Of a stretch of 64,000 bases of DNA, positions 8,772-17,147 are shown piece by piece. The notes under the pieces were generated by a model that was not told the origin of the DNA, made no database searches, and saw only the letters and a list, made by a program, of their open reading frames with translations. Numbering within the stretch: position 1 is the first letter of the stretch; the number at the start of each line of letters is the position of its first letter. The translations under genes and the position numbers were made by a program. The DNA comes from Pseudomonas alcaliphila JAB1 (GTDB lineage Bacteria; Pseudomonadota; Gammaproteobacteria; Pseudomonadales; Pseudomonadaceae), in the NCBI RefSeq assembly GCF_001941865.1, contig NZ_CP016162.1, positions 186,001 to 250,000 of the forward strand. The letters are read 5' to 3'.

Positions 8772-9186
8772 TGCTGTGGGCTTGTTGCTCAACGATGTGC
8801 TCGCCACGGGTTTTGACCTCAATGGCAACCCCGGCCAGCCGCTGTTCGTCTACGACCCCACCAGCACCATCGCACTGCTGCGTATCGAGCCGCTGGCCGC
8901 TGAACAGCTGGCGTTCTCATCGGCGGCGGGTGAGACCGGCAACAACGAGGTACTGCTCGATCTGCTCGGGCTGAAGAGCCAGACCATCACCTTGGGTGGC
9001 AGCCAGGTCACCCTCAACGACGCCTATGCCGGTCTGCTCGGTACGGTGGCCAGCGACAGTCGGCAGAACCAGGCTGACTTCAAGTCCGCCACCGCCGTGA
9101 CCCTGGACGAGGAGGTGGTCAATCTGATGACCTACCAGCAGACCTTCGCCCAGCGCGCCTCCATGCAGGCCAGTGCGCCGGTGTGA
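8772..9186 (+). pseudogene. Fragment of flagellar hook-associated protein FlgK-like C-terminus
   Basis: The plus-strand frame reads LLNDVLATGFDLNGNPGQPL and later EVLLDLLGLKSQTITLGG, ending VTLDEEVVNLMTYQQTFAQ and a short odd tail. The LDEEVVNLMTYQQ segment corresponds to the LDEEAANLIKYQQAY signature near the end of FlgK. The usual RDSVSGV-type linker before it is missing, and the last helix is replaced by QRASMQASAPV. Upstream, the frame runs into the antisense of the Mor remnant, so there is no native N-terminus. It is read as a decayed, truncated FlgK-type gene about a quarter of normal length. The family call is moderate; another flagellar axial protein is possible. The break point coincides with the Mor start codon. 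Confidence 0.5.
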
Positions 9187-9305
9187 GAGTCATGCGGGCC
9201 TGACGCTCATGTCGAGAACGCGAGCTGCGGATTTCGTCCCGTGGAGGTGGCGAGCCATTACACTCCATTGTCTTTCCGGTCCGTGGGACGGTGGTGTTAA
9301 AGTAC

Positions 9306-9317
9306 ATTGCGCGCAAA
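9306..9317. promoter_or_regulatory. Putative operator of the double-GntR regulator (own promoter)
   Basis: ATTGC-GC-GCAAA lies 86 bases before the regulator gene. It matches, with one changed end base, the perfect ATTGC-AC-GCAAT palindrome at 12119-12130 in the target promoter. Confidence 0.5.
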
Positions 9318-9402
9318 GTCACAAGATGGACTGCACGCATGCCCATGGAGCAGCAGGACGAATGCCCGTAACGCCGACAAGGTGACCAGTTCGAAAACAA
9401 TA

Positions 9403-10383
9403 ATGAAGAAGCACCTCAACGATCAACTATTCGAAATCATCGCAACGAGCATCCGTAAAGGTCGCCTCAAGTCGGGAACGTTGCTGCTTGAAGGGCTCCT
9501 GGCGGATCTGTTCGGGGTGAGCCGCTCGCCTGTGCGCCAGGCGCTGCTCAGCCTGCATCAGGCAGGTCTTGTCTGTACGTTCGAAGGCCGTGGTTATCTG
9601 GTGGGTGCGCAGCCCGGCAAGGTGCTGCGGCGCAAGCTCGAGGCCGCTGATTTCAAGCTGACGGATGAGCAGGCTCAAGCTCCGCGCAAGACTGAAACCT
9701 GGAAATCCGTATACGACCAGATCGAACGGGACTTGCTGCACCAGTCGCTGTTCGGTACCTATCGCATTAACGAGCTCGAACTCTCCCGCCATTACGCCAT
9801 CAGCCGCACGGTCTCCAGCCAGGTGCTCACGCGCCTTTCGCTGATGGGGTTGGTCGAGCGCGACGAGCGCTACCGTTGGCAGCTCGGGCAGTGGGACGAG
9901 GCGCGCTTGGCTGAGCTGTACGAAGTGCGTCGGCGCCTGGAGCCTTATGTGCTGATGCGGGCGGCAGAGTTCCTGCAGCCGGAGCAACTGGACGGTTATA
10001 TTGAACGTCTGCACCAGGCCATGGATCTCTACCCGGATATGGATAGCCACCAGTTCGATGACCTGGAAAGCGACCTGCACATCGAGACCCTGGGCCGCTG
10101 TCCCAACCGGCAGATGCTGCAGATATTGCGCCGTACTCACTCGCTGCTGCTGTCGGGCAAGCACATCCTGCTGGACAAGAGTTACTTCCCCGATGAGGAA
10201 CCCTTCTTCCGCGAGCACCTGAGCATCTTCGAGAACCTGCAGGCCGGTCGCCCTGACCTGGCGGCGCAGAGCATGGAGGAGCACCTGGTGATTGCCGAGC
10301 GCAAGATCAAGCAGCGCCTGGCGCAGTTCCGCGCGCAGAACGTGATTCAGGCCGTGGCCTATCTGGAGCGGATCGACGCGTAG
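9403..10383 (+). CDS. GntR-family regulator with two N-terminal winged helices and an FCD domain
   Basis: A 326-residue regulator, longer than the usual 230-250 of FCD-type GntR proteins. Residues about 3-75 form one GntR winged helix (DLFGVSRSPVRQALLSLHQ), and residues about 100-165 form a second (SRHYAISRTVSSQVLTRLSLMG). An FCD ligand domain follows, with LYEVRRRLEPYVLMRAAEF, DDLESDLHIE and FFREHLSIFENLQAGR. The ATG chosen has no strong ribosome site; GTG codons just upstream after AAGGTGA are alternatives. It is convergent with the UxaA-type dehydratase gene, from which a bidirectional terminator separates it. The likely targets are that gene and the divergent TRAP operon. Confidence 0.85.
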   Translation: MKKHLNDQLFEIIATSIRKGRLKSGTLLLEGLLADLFGVSRSPVRQALLSLHQAGLVCTFEGRGYLVGAQPGKVLRRKLEAADFKLTDEQAQAPRKTETWKSVYDQIERDLLHQSLFGTYRINELELSRHYAISRTVSSQVLTRLSLMGLVERDERYRWQLGQWDEARLAELYEVRRRLEPYVLMRAAEFLQPEQLDGYIERLHQAMDLYPDMDSHQFDDLESDLHIETLGRCPNRQMLQILRRTHSLLLSGKHILLDKSYFPDEEPFFREHLSIFENLQAGRPDLAAQSMEEHLVIAERKIKQRLAQFRAQNVIQAVAYLERIDA

Positions 10384-10391
10384 ACGCCGCT

Positions 10392-10445
10392 GTAGGAGCC
10401 CGCTTGCGGGCGATCAAGGTGCCGGCAGAGAAAGTGGGCTCCTAG
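10392..10445. repeat. Imperfect extragenic palindrome (GTAGGAGC family)
   Basis: GTAGGAGCCCGC near the left end pairs with GTGGGCTCCTA near the right, with a weaker internal hairpin. The ends match the copy at 532-604. Confidence 0.55.
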
Positions 10446-10475
10446 GGGGTGGCACATCACAGATGCACGTCAGTA

Positions 10476-10509
10476 ACGAAAACGGCCGGGTATCCCCGGC
10501 CGTTTTCGT
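10476..10509. terminator. Bidirectional rho-independent terminator
   Basis: Perfect 15-base arms (ACGAAAACGGCCGGG and CCCGGCCGTTTTCGT) around a TATC loop. The arms end in A and T runs on both sides. The hairpin lies between the convergent GntR and UxaA-type genes and can serve both. Confidence 0.85.
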
Positions 10510-10527
10510 ATCAGCAGAACCTGACGA

Positions 10528-12063
10528 TCAGGTCACCGCACCCACCTGCCACGGGACGAACTCGTTGTCGCCGTAGTTGTACAGCTCACTCTTGGACGGC
10601 TCGCCCGAGGCGATCTCGATGAGAATGTCGAAGATCTTCTGCCCGGCTTCGGCGATGCTCAACTCACCGTCGACGATGCCGCCGCAGTTGATGTCCATGT
10701 CCTCTTCCAGCTTGCGGAACATCTCGGTGTTGGTCGCCAGCTTGATGCACGGCGCCGGTTTGAAGCCGGACACCGAGCCGCGGCCTGTGGTGAAGCAGAT
10801 CATGTTGGCGCCGGAGGCGACCTGGCCGGTCACCGATACCGGGTCATAGCCGGGGCTGTCCATGAACACGAAGCCGCGTTCAGTGATCGGCTCACCCCAT
10901 TCGTATACGCCGTTGAGCGAGCTGGTGCCGCCCTTGGCGGCGGCACCGAGGGATTTTTCCAGGATGGTGGTGAGGCCGCCGGCCTTGTTGCCTGGCGAGG
11001 GGTTGTTGTTCAGCTCGGCGCCGTTGATGCGCGTGTACTCCTCCCACCAGGTCAGGCGGTCGAGCAGCTTCTGGCCGACTTCATGGCTGATCGCGCGGGC
11101 GATCAACAGGTGCTCGGCGCCGTAGATTTCCGGCGTTTCGCTGAGAATCGCGGTGCCACCGTGCTGGGCCAGCAGGTCGGCGGCGTAGCCCAGCGCCGGA
11201 TTAGCGGTGATGCCGGAATAGCCGTCGGAACCGCCGCACTGCATGCCGACCATGATGTGCTCGACGCTTTCCGAGGTGCGTTCCAGGCGGCCGATGGCGT
11301 CGAGCATCTCGGTCACCTGCTCGATGGCGCGGGCGATGCTGGCGCGGGTACCGCCGGCATTCTGGATGTTGAAGACGCGGAAGTTCGGGCCTTCGCTGAT
11401 GTTGTAGCGCTTCATCAGCGAGCTGATCTGGTTGGTCTCACAACCCAGGCCGATCACCAGCGCACCCGCGATATTCGGGTTGCAGGCGTAGCCCCAGATG
11501 CTGCGTTCGAGGAACTTGAAGCCTTCCGATTCGGTATTGATCGCACAGCCACTGCCATGGGTCAGCGCCACCACGCCGTCGATATTGTAGCGCTTGAGCA
11601 ACTCCGAGCCGTTGAAGTGCGCAGCCACAGCGCGTGACACGGTCGCCGAGCAGTTCACCGTGGACAGGATGCCGATGTAGTTGCGTGTGCCGACGCGGCC
11701 GTCCGGGCGGCGATAGCCCATGAAGCGGCGGCGCTGCTCCGGCGGCAGTACCGGGGTGCGCTCGATGGGCGGTGGTAGCTGGTTGTTGGCGTGGCTCTGC
11801 GGCATCGACACGTTGTGGGTGTGCACGTGGGCGCCGGCGGCGATGTCCTGGCTGGCGACGCCGATGACCTGGCCGTACTTGAGCACGGCTTCGCCACTGG
11901 CGATGGCGCGGCGGGCGATCTTGTGGCCGGCGGGAATGTCGTCCAGAGCGTCTAGGGCGAGGCTTTCGACATGGCTGCCGCGGGCCAGAGCACGGCGTGC
12001 GACGGCCACGGAATCTTGATCGCTGAGGATAACCACGGTCGGGGTATTCGTGATGAGTTGCAT
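10528..12063 (-). CDS. UxaA-family (altronate-type) sugar-acid dehydratase
   Basis: A 511-residue cytoplasmic dehydratase with the full UxaA layout. An N-terminal SAF domain (residues about 8-95: VAVARRALARG, IPAGHKIARRAIASGEAVLK, AAGAHVHTHNV) is followed by the UxaA/GarD catalytic domain, with VGTRNYIGILSTVNCSATV, HGSGCAINTESEG, VIGLGCETNQI, GMQCGGSDGYSGITANPALG, NPSPGNKAGGLTTILEKSLG and CFTTGRGSVSGFKPAPCIK. Family members remove water from altronate, galactarate or related aldonates to give 2-keto-3-deoxy acids. The substrate here is unknown; the divergent TRAP operon and the downstream hydrolase suggest a sugar acid cleaved to pyruvate plus a hydroxy acid. The Cys and Asn of the metal-binding motifs are intact. 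Confidence 0.88.
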   Translation of the reverse strand: MQLITNTPTVVILSDQDSVAVARRALARGSHVESLALDALDDIPAGHKIARRAIASGEAVLKYGQVIGVASQDIAAGAHVHTHNVSMPQSHANNQLPPPIERTPVLPPEQRRRFMGYRRPDGRVGTRNYIGILSTVNCSATVSRAVAAHFNGSELLKRYNIDGVVALTHGSGCAINTESEGFKFLERSIWGYACNPNIAGALVIGLGCETNQISSLMKRYNISEGPNFRVFNIQNAGGTRASIARAIEQVTEMLDAIGRLERTSESVEHIMVGMQCGGSDGYSGITANPALGYAADLLAQHGGTAILSETPEIYGAEHLLIARAISHEVGQKLLDRLTWWEEYTRINGAELNNNPSPGNKAGGLTTILEKSLGAAAKGGTSSLNGVYEWGEPITERGFVFMDSPGYDPVSVTGQVASGANMICFTTGRGSVSGFKPAPCIKLATNTEMFRKLEEDMDINCGGIVDGELSIAEAGQKIFDILIEIASGEPSKSELYNYGDNEFVPWQVGAVT

Positions 12064-12118
12064 GGCTCGTTCTCATTGTTGTTGTGATCGACTGCCGACG
12101 ATACTGGCAAAAATGAAC

Positions 12119-12130
12119 ATTGCACGCAAT
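12119..12130. promoter_or_regulatory. Putative operator of the double-GntR regulator (dehydratase/TRAP promoter)
   Basis: ATTGC-AC-GCAAT is a perfect inverted repeat, 56 bases before the dehydratase start and 162 bases before the TRAP small subunit. The same half-sites occur before the regulator gene, as expected for a local GntR regulon. Confidence 0.55.
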
Positions 12131-12291
12131 AAATTCTGGTGTTAGTGTCGGCGCTACACAGCTGCTAGCCAGCACACAAAAACAACAATTTGAGGCTTTC
12201 CCGATGGCTCATTCCCATCCTTCCGGGAGCGTTGGCTGCCAGCCGACACCCTGCCTGAGCGCTGTCATCGTCAGCTTGCTGGAGCGCCGTC

Positions 12292-12795
12292 ATGCATAAG
12301 CTCGTCGACGGTTATTTCACCCTGCTCAAGGTGCTGGCGATCATCTGCCTGGTGATCATGGTGGTGCTGGTATTCGGCAACGTCGTGCTGCGCTACGGCT
12401 TCAACGAAAGCATCCTCATTTCCGAAGAAATTTCGCGTTGGGCCTTTGTCTGGCTGACGTTCCTTGGCGCCGTGGTGCTGTTGCGCGAGCGTGGTCACAT
12501 GAGTGTGGACCTGGCGCTCCGGGCGCTGCCGAGCTGGGGTGAGCGCGGCTGCCTGATCCTTTCCCAATTGTTGATGCTGGCCTGTTCCGGGCTGTTCTTC
12601 TGGGGCAGTTGGCAGCAGATGGAAATCAACTGGAACGTGCCGTCTCCGGTCGCTGGCTGGTCGATGGGCCTGTTCTACGGCTCTGGTGTGTTCTTCGGCA
12701 TCTCGGCCTGCTTGATTCATCTCTACGAGATCGCCCGTCTCGCACTGGGCGGCGAAATACCTCGACCTGACCTCTCGGCCGAGCTGCATCAGTAG
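12292..12795 (+). CDS. TRAP transporter small membrane subunit (DctQ family)
   Basis: A 167-residue inner-membrane protein with four hydrophobic segments, about residues 12-32 (LLKVLAIICLVIMVVLVFGN), 48-66, 88-108 and 128-150. The SEEISRWAFVWLTFLGAVVLL stretch is the DctQ hallmark: an arginine-tryptophan pair followed by a gap and a conserved glycine. GGAG lies correctly before the ATG. It is the first gene of a TRAP set, with the large permease and the binding protein following on the same strand. The set drives sodium-coupled uptake of carboxylates or sugar acids. Confidence 0.93.
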   Translation: MHKLVDGYFTLLKVLAIICLVIMVVLVFGNVVLRYGFNESILISEEISRWAFVWLTFLGAVVLLRERGHMSVDLALRALPSWGERGCLILSQLLMLACSGLFFWGSWQQMEINWNVPSPVAGWSMGLFYGSGVFFGISACLIHLYEIARLALGGEIPRPDLSAELHQ

Positions 12796-12862
12796 CGCTT
12801 TCCAGTATTTCGTCCGGCCTGCCGCCGGCGCTCAATTTCATAATAAGAATCGGAGTGATGTG

Positions 12863-14143
12863 ATGGTCATCATCGCGATATTCGTACTGTCTCTGCTGGG
12901 CGCCATGGCCATTGGCGTACCCATCTCCTATGCGCTGATCCTCTGCGCGCTGGCCATGATGTATCACCTCGATCTGTTCGATGCGCAAATCGTCGCCCAG
13001 GGTCTGGTCAACGGTGCCGACAGCTTCCCGCTGATGGCTGTTCCGTTCTTCATGCTCGCGGGTGAGTTGATGAATGCTGGTGGTCTGTCCCAGCGTATCG
13101 TCAACATGGCCGTTGCCCTGGTTGGCCACATCAAAGGCGGGCTTGGCTATGTCACTATCCTGGCCGCCTGCGTGCTGGCGAGCCTGTCAGGCTCGGCTGC
13201 TGCGGATGCCGCTGCGCTGGCTGCGCTGCTGGTGCCGATGATGGTCAAGGTCGGTCACGACAAGGCGACCGCCGGTGGTCTTGTCGCTGCATCAGGCATC
13301 ATCGCTCCGGTTTTGCCGCCCTCGATTGGCCTGATTCTGTTCGGCGTGGCGGCCAACGTATCGATCACCAAACTGTTTCTCGCCGGTATCGCGCCCGGTC
13401 TGATGATGGGCGTGTCGTTGTGTATCGCCTGGGCCATCATCTCGCGCCGCGAGACGCTGATCACCCGCCCGCGAGCGCCGATGCGCGAGGTCGCCAAGGC
13501 GTTCTACGAAGGCGTCTGGGCGCTTCTGCTGCCAGTGATCATCCTCGTTGGTCTGCGCGCCGGGATCTTCACGCCCACGGAAGCGGGCGTGGTGGCAGCT
13601 GTCTATGCGCTGTTCGTTTCCTTGGTGATCTACCGTGAGCTGACCTGGAAAAGCATGTACCAGGTACTGATGTCTTCGGTGATGACCACGGCGATGGTGA
13701 TGTTCCTGGTCGCTTCGGCCATGGTCGCTGCCTGGATGATCACCGTGGCCGATTTGCCGAGTTCGGTGGTCGAGGTGCTGGAGCCGCTGATGGACAGCCC
13801 GCGTCTGCTGATGCTGCTGATCGTCGTCATCATCGTGCTGATCGGCATGGCCATGGACATGTCGCCGATCATCCTGATTCTGGCTCCTGTAATGATGCCG
13901 GTGGCAGTCGCGGCCGGTATCGATCCTATCTACTTCGGCGTGATTTTCGTCATGACCTGCGCCATCGGGCTGATCACTCCGCCCGTTGGGCTGGTGCTCA
14001 ACGTGGTGGCCGGTGTGGCGAAGATCGACTTCGTCGCCACCATCCGCGGTGTGTTGCCCTTCCTGCTCGCCGAACTGCTGGTGATCGGCCTGCTGGTGGC
14101 CTTCCCGCAACTGCTGCTGATACCCGCGCAGTGGCTCTACTGA
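12863..14143 (+). CDS. TRAP transporter large permease (DctM family)
   Basis: A 426-residue protein with about 12 hydrophobic segments. Conserved family stretches include GADSFPLMAVPFFMLAGELMN, ILAACVLASLSGSAAADAAA, SGIIAPVLPPSIGLILFGV, GIFTPTEAGVVAAVYALFV, MGMAMDMSPIILILAPVMMP-like DMSPIILILAPVM, and CAIGLITPPVGLVLNVVAG. An in-frame GTG lies one codon earlier, but GGAG spacing favours the ATG used. It pairs with the DctQ-type subunit upstream to form the membrane channel. Confidence 0.95.
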   Translation: MVIIAIFVLSLLGAMAIGVPISYALILCALAMMYHLDLFDAQIVAQGLVNGADSFPLMAVPFFMLAGELMNAGGLSQRIVNMAVALVGHIKGGLGYVTILAACVLASLSGSAAADAAALAALLVPMMVKVGHDKATAGGLVAASGIIAPVLPPSIGLILFGVAANVSITKLFLAGIAPGLMMGVSLCIAWAIISRRETLITRPRAPMREVAKAFYEGVWALLLPVIILVGLRAGIFTPTEAGVVAAVYALFVSLVIYRELTWKSMYQVLMSSVMTTAMVMFLVASAMVAAWMITVADLPSSVVEVLEPLMDSPRLLMLLIVVIIVLIGMAMDMSPIILILAPVMMPVAVAAGIDPIYFGVIFVMTCAIGLITPPVGLVLNVVAGVAKIDFVATIRGVLPFLLAELLVIGLLVAFPQLLLIPAQWLY

Positions 14144-14152
14144 TCGACAACA

Positions 14153-14184
14153 CCGCATTCGTCGTGTTCTGACGGCGAATGCGG
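14153..14184 (+). promoter_or_regulatory. Intercistronic hairpin between DctM and DctP genes
   Basis: CCGCATTCG pairs perfectly with CGAATGCGG 14 bases later, with no T run after it. Such hairpins between permease and binding-protein genes usually adjust relative mRNA stability rather than end transcription. Confidence 0.5.
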
Positions 14185-14246
14185 AGCGGGCTGTTTCGCC
14201 CATTTCCCCGCCATTGCTGGCGGTAATAACAACAAGAGGAAACCTT

Positions 14247-15269
14247 ATGAAATTCATCCCCAACGCCCTCGCCGCACTGCTCTGCTCTTCGGCCCTGCTG
14301 TTGTCTGCCGCCAGTCAGGCTGCAGAGGAGATCAACCGTCACAACTTCAAGGTCGCCTTTGTCATGGCCAAGGATCACCCGCACGGGCTGGGGGCGAACA
14401 AGTTCGCCGAGATCCTCAAGGAAAAGAGCGACGGCAAGATGAAGGTGATGGTGTTTGCCAGCGGCACCCTGGGTGGCGATGCGCAGGTGATTTCCTCGGT
14501 GCAGGGCGGTACCGTCGACATGACCCTGGTGACCCCCGGCCTGCTCACGGGCATCGAGAAGAGCTTCGGTCTGTACGGTATGCCGTTCCTCTTCAAGAAC
14601 TCTGCCGAAGTCGACGCGGTACTCGACAGCCCGGTCGGGCAGAGCCTGCTGACCAAGCTGGAGCCGCATGGCCTGGTCGGCCTGGGCTACTGGGATCACG
14701 GTTTCCGCCATGTCACCAACAGCAGGCGTCCGGTGCAGACAGTGGAAGACATCAAGGGCCTGAAGCTGCGCCTGATGCAGATTCCCTCCGCCATCGAGTC
14801 GTTCAGGGCCTTGGGCGCCAGCGTGGTGCCGCTGTCGTACACCGAGCTGTACACGGCGATGGAAACCCGTACCGTCGACGGCCAGGAAAACCCGCTGGCG
14901 GCCATCGAGACCTCGAAGTTCTATGAAGTGCAGAAGTACCTGTCGCTGACCGGCCACTTCTACGACCCGCTGGTCGTAATCTTCAGCAAGCGTACCTGGG
15001 ACAAGCTCAACGAAACCGAGCGTGAGCTGGTTCGCAGCGCGTCCCTGGAAGCCCAGGCTTACGAGCGCAAGGTATCCCGCGACATGGCGGTGAGCTCCCT
15101 TGAAGCACTGGCCAAGCATGGTATGCAGATCAACGAAGTCGCCCCGGCAGAAATCGAGCGCATGCGTGAAGTGGTGCGTCCGACCGTCGAGAAGCTGGTG
15201 GCCGAATATGGCCCAGAGCTGATGGCGGAAATGAATGCCGAGATCGCCAAGGTCCGCAACGCTCAGTAA
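14247..15269 (+). CDS. TRAP transporter periplasmic substrate-binding protein (DctP family)
   Basis: A 340-residue secreted receptor. The N-terminus MKFIPNALAALLCSSALLLS is a classic signal peptide with likely cleavage after ASQAA. The mature part shows the DctP fold: HNFKVAFVMAKDHPHGLGAN, VFASGTLGGDAQVISSVQGG, LYGMPFLFKNSAEVDAVLDS and the arginine-bearing LKLRLMQIPSAIESFRALGA that clamps the substrate carboxylate. The next helix, ELYTAMETRTVDGQENPLAA, is also typical. AGAGGAAA supplies the ribosome site. The substrate is a carboxylic acid; sugar acid is inferred from the enzymes that follow. Confidence 0.95.
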   Translation: MKFIPNALAALLCSSALLLSAASQAAEEINRHNFKVAFVMAKDHPHGLGANKFAEILKEKSDGKMKVMVFASGTLGGDAQVISSVQGGTVDMTLVTPGLLTGIEKSFGLYGMPFLFKNSAEVDAVLDSPVGQSLLTKLEPHGLVGLGYWDHGFRHVTNSRRPVQTVEDIKGLKLRLMQIPSAIESFRALGASVVPLSYTELYTAMETRTVDGQENPLAAIETSKFYEVQKYLSLTGHFYDPLVVIFSKRTWDKLNETERELVRSASLEAQAYERKVSRDMAVSSLEALAKHGMQINEVAPAEIERMREVVRPTVEKLVAEYGPELMAEMNAEIAKVRNAQ

Positions 15270-15334
15270 CCCTATACACCTGTGCTCGGCACAGCTGGTG
15301 CCGGGCACAGTCGCTACATGCAAGGTGGAGTCTC

Positions 15335-16252
15335 ATGACCGCTATCAATGTTGGGTTCATCGGCCTCGGGTTGATGGGCCACGCCATGGCCGCCAATATC
15401 CAGAACAAGGGCTTCAGCCTCGGAGTTACGGCGCACCGCAACCGTCAACCGGTCGAGGATCTGGTCAGCAAGGGCGCCCGCGAATACGCCAATGCCGCCG
15501 AGTTGACCCGTGCCGTCGACATGGTGTTGCTATGCCTGCCGGGTACGGCGCAGGTGAGCCAGATCCTGGTGGGCGAGACCGGTATTCTTGCCGGCCTGCG
15601 TCCGGGACAGATCGTCGTCGACTGCAGCACCGGTGACCCGAATCGCACCGCCGAGCTGGCAGCGCAGGTGGTGGCGCACGGCGGTCATTACCTCGATACG
15701 CCAGTCAATCGCACGCCCAAGGATGCCTTGGCCGGGCGCCTCAACGTGCTCGCCGGCGGTGATGCCGAGGTGCTCGACAAGGTGCGTCCGGTGCTCGAGT
15801 GCTTCTCCGAGACCATCCATCACCTCGGCCCGTTGGGCTCGGGCCACAAGGCCAAGGTAATCCACAACTTCATCTCTCAGGGCAACGCCACCATTCTCGC
15901 CGAGGCATTCTGCACGGCGGCGAAGAATGGCATCGACCTGGCCGCATTCGCCGAGATCTGCAGCATGAGCGGCGGCTACAGCCGCACCTTCGAGCGGATC
16001 ATCCCCTACGTCCTGCACGGTGACGACTCCGGGCAGCAGTTCGCCCTGGCCAACTGCGAGAAGGACATGCGCTATTACACCGAGCTGACCAAGCTGACGC
16101 CGACCACCGGCATTGTCTCCGATGCCGTGTACCAGACATTCATGCTGGCCAAGGTGCTCGGTCATGGCGACAAGTACGTCCCCCGTCTGTTCGACGTGCT
16201 GGGTGAAATCAACGGCGTGCGGGTCAGCGCTCGTCAGGAGGACAAGGTATGA
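15335..16252 (+). CDS. Beta-hydroxyacid dehydrogenase (3-hydroxyisobutyrate/tartronate-semialdehyde reductase family)
   Basis: A 305-residue NAD(P)-dependent enzyme. The N-terminal Rossmann domain has VGFIGLGLMGHAMAANIQNKG, followed by VDMVLLCLPGTAQVSQIL and the helical C-terminal domain. The catalytic lysine is in GSGHKAKVIHNFISQGNA. The usual substrate-binding DAPVSGG motif is changed to DTPVNRTPKDALAGRL, so the substrate differs from hydroxyisobutyrate or tartronate semialdehyde. It follows the TRAP genes and overlaps the next gene by four bases (ATGA), showing one operon. A role on the 2-keto-3-deoxy acid made by the UxaA-type enzyme is inferred, not shown. Confidence 0.88.
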   Translation: MTAINVGFIGLGLMGHAMAANIQNKGFSLGVTAHRNRQPVEDLVSKGAREYANAAELTRAVDMVLLCLPGTAQVSQILVGETGILAGLRPGQIVVDCSTGDPNRTAELAAQVVAHGGHYLDTPVNRTPKDALAGRLNVLAGGDAEVLDKVRPVLECFSETIHHLGPLGSGHKAKVIHNFISQGNATILAEAFCTAAKNGIDLAAFAEICSMSGGYSRTFERIIPYVLHGDDSGQQFALANCEKDMRYYTELTKLTPTTGIVSDAVYQTFMLAKVLGHGDKYVPRLFDVLGEINGVRVSARQEDKV

Positions 16253-17097
16253 AACTGCTGCGCTACGGCCCACCGGGCCAGGAAAAACCGGCACTGGTTG
16301 CCGCCGATGGCAGCCTGCGCGACCTGTCGGTGCATGTGCCCGATATCAGTCCGTGGGTGCTCGATCCCAAGGCGCTCGACGAACTGCGCCTGCTCGATCC
16401 AGCCAGCCTGCCGAAGGTCGAGGACGGCGTGCGCATCGGTACGCCTATCGCCAATATCGGCAAGCTGATTTGCGTCGGGCTGAACTATGCCGACCACGCC
16501 AAGGAATCCAACCTGCCGGTGCCCAGTGAACCGGTGCTGTTCATGAAGGCTACCAGCGCCATCTGTGGCCCCAACGACACCGTGATCATTCCGCGTGGCT
16601 CGGAAAAGACCGACTGGGAAGTGGAGCTGGGCATCGTCATCGGGCGCAAGGCGCAGTACGTCGAGCGTGAGCAGGCGCTGGAACATGTCGCCGGCTACTG
16701 CATCGTCAACGACGTGTCCGAGCGTGCCTATCAGCTCGAAAGGGGCGGCACATGGGACAAGGGCAAAGGCTGCGACACCTTCGCGCCCATCGGCCCCTGG
16801 TTGGTGACGCCTGACGAAATCGCCGACCTGCGCAATCTCGATATGCACCTGAGTGTGAACGGCGAGACCCGGCAGAACGGCAACACCCGCACGATGATCT
16901 TCTCCATCGACGAGATCGTCAGCTACATCAGCCAGTTCATGACGCTCAACCCGGGTGACGTGATCTGCACCGGCACGCCTCCGGGCGTGGGCGCGGGCAT
17001 GCAGCCGCCGCAGTTCCTCAAGCCCGGCGACCGCATGTGCCTGAGCATCAGTGGCCTGGGTGAGCAGCGCCAGAACGTGGTGGCCTGGCAGCGTTGA
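16249..17097 (+). CDS. FAH-family hydrolase, 2,4-diketo-3-deoxy-sugar-acid hydrolase type
   Basis: A 282-residue enzyme of the fumarylacetoacetate hydrolase family. It shows ICVGLNYADHAKESNLPVP, FMKATSAICGPNDTVIIPRG, TDWEVELGIVIG (metal ligands E-x-E), NDVSERAYQLERGGTWDKGK, CDTFAPIGPWLVTPDEI and CTGTPPGVGAGM. This set resembles the 2,4-diketo-3-deoxy-L-rhamnonate or L-fuconate hydrolases, which cleave to pyruvate plus L-lactate, more than catechol-pathway hydratases. A closely similar family, ureidoglycolate lyase, cannot be excluded. Its start lies in an ATGA overlap with the dehydrogenase upstream. An alpha-hydroxyacid oxidase gene follows and could use the released hydroxy acid. Confidence 0.85.
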   Translation: MKLLRYGPPGQEKPALVAADGSLRDLSVHVPDISPWVLDPKALDELRLLDPASLPKVEDGVRIGTPIANIGKLICVGLNYADHAKESNLPVPSEPVLFMKATSAICGPNDTVIIPRGSEKTDWEVELGIVIGRKAQYVEREQALEHVAGYCIVNDVSERAYQLERGGTWDKGKGCDTFAPIGPWLVTPDEIADLRNLDMHLSVNGETRQNGNTRTMIFSIDEIVSYISQFMTLNPGDVICTGTPPGVGAGMQPPQFLKPGDRMCLSISGLGEQRQNVVAWQR

Positions 17098-17147
17098 ACA
17101 TTGGGCGGCATCTGTCGCCCCGTACCTGAACGAGATGAGGTTTGAAT

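Noticed and set aside
8641..9186. A complete 181-residue protein combining the region before and after 8771
   Set aside because: Its first 40 residues are the antisense of the Mor remnant, and only the later part resembles a known protein.
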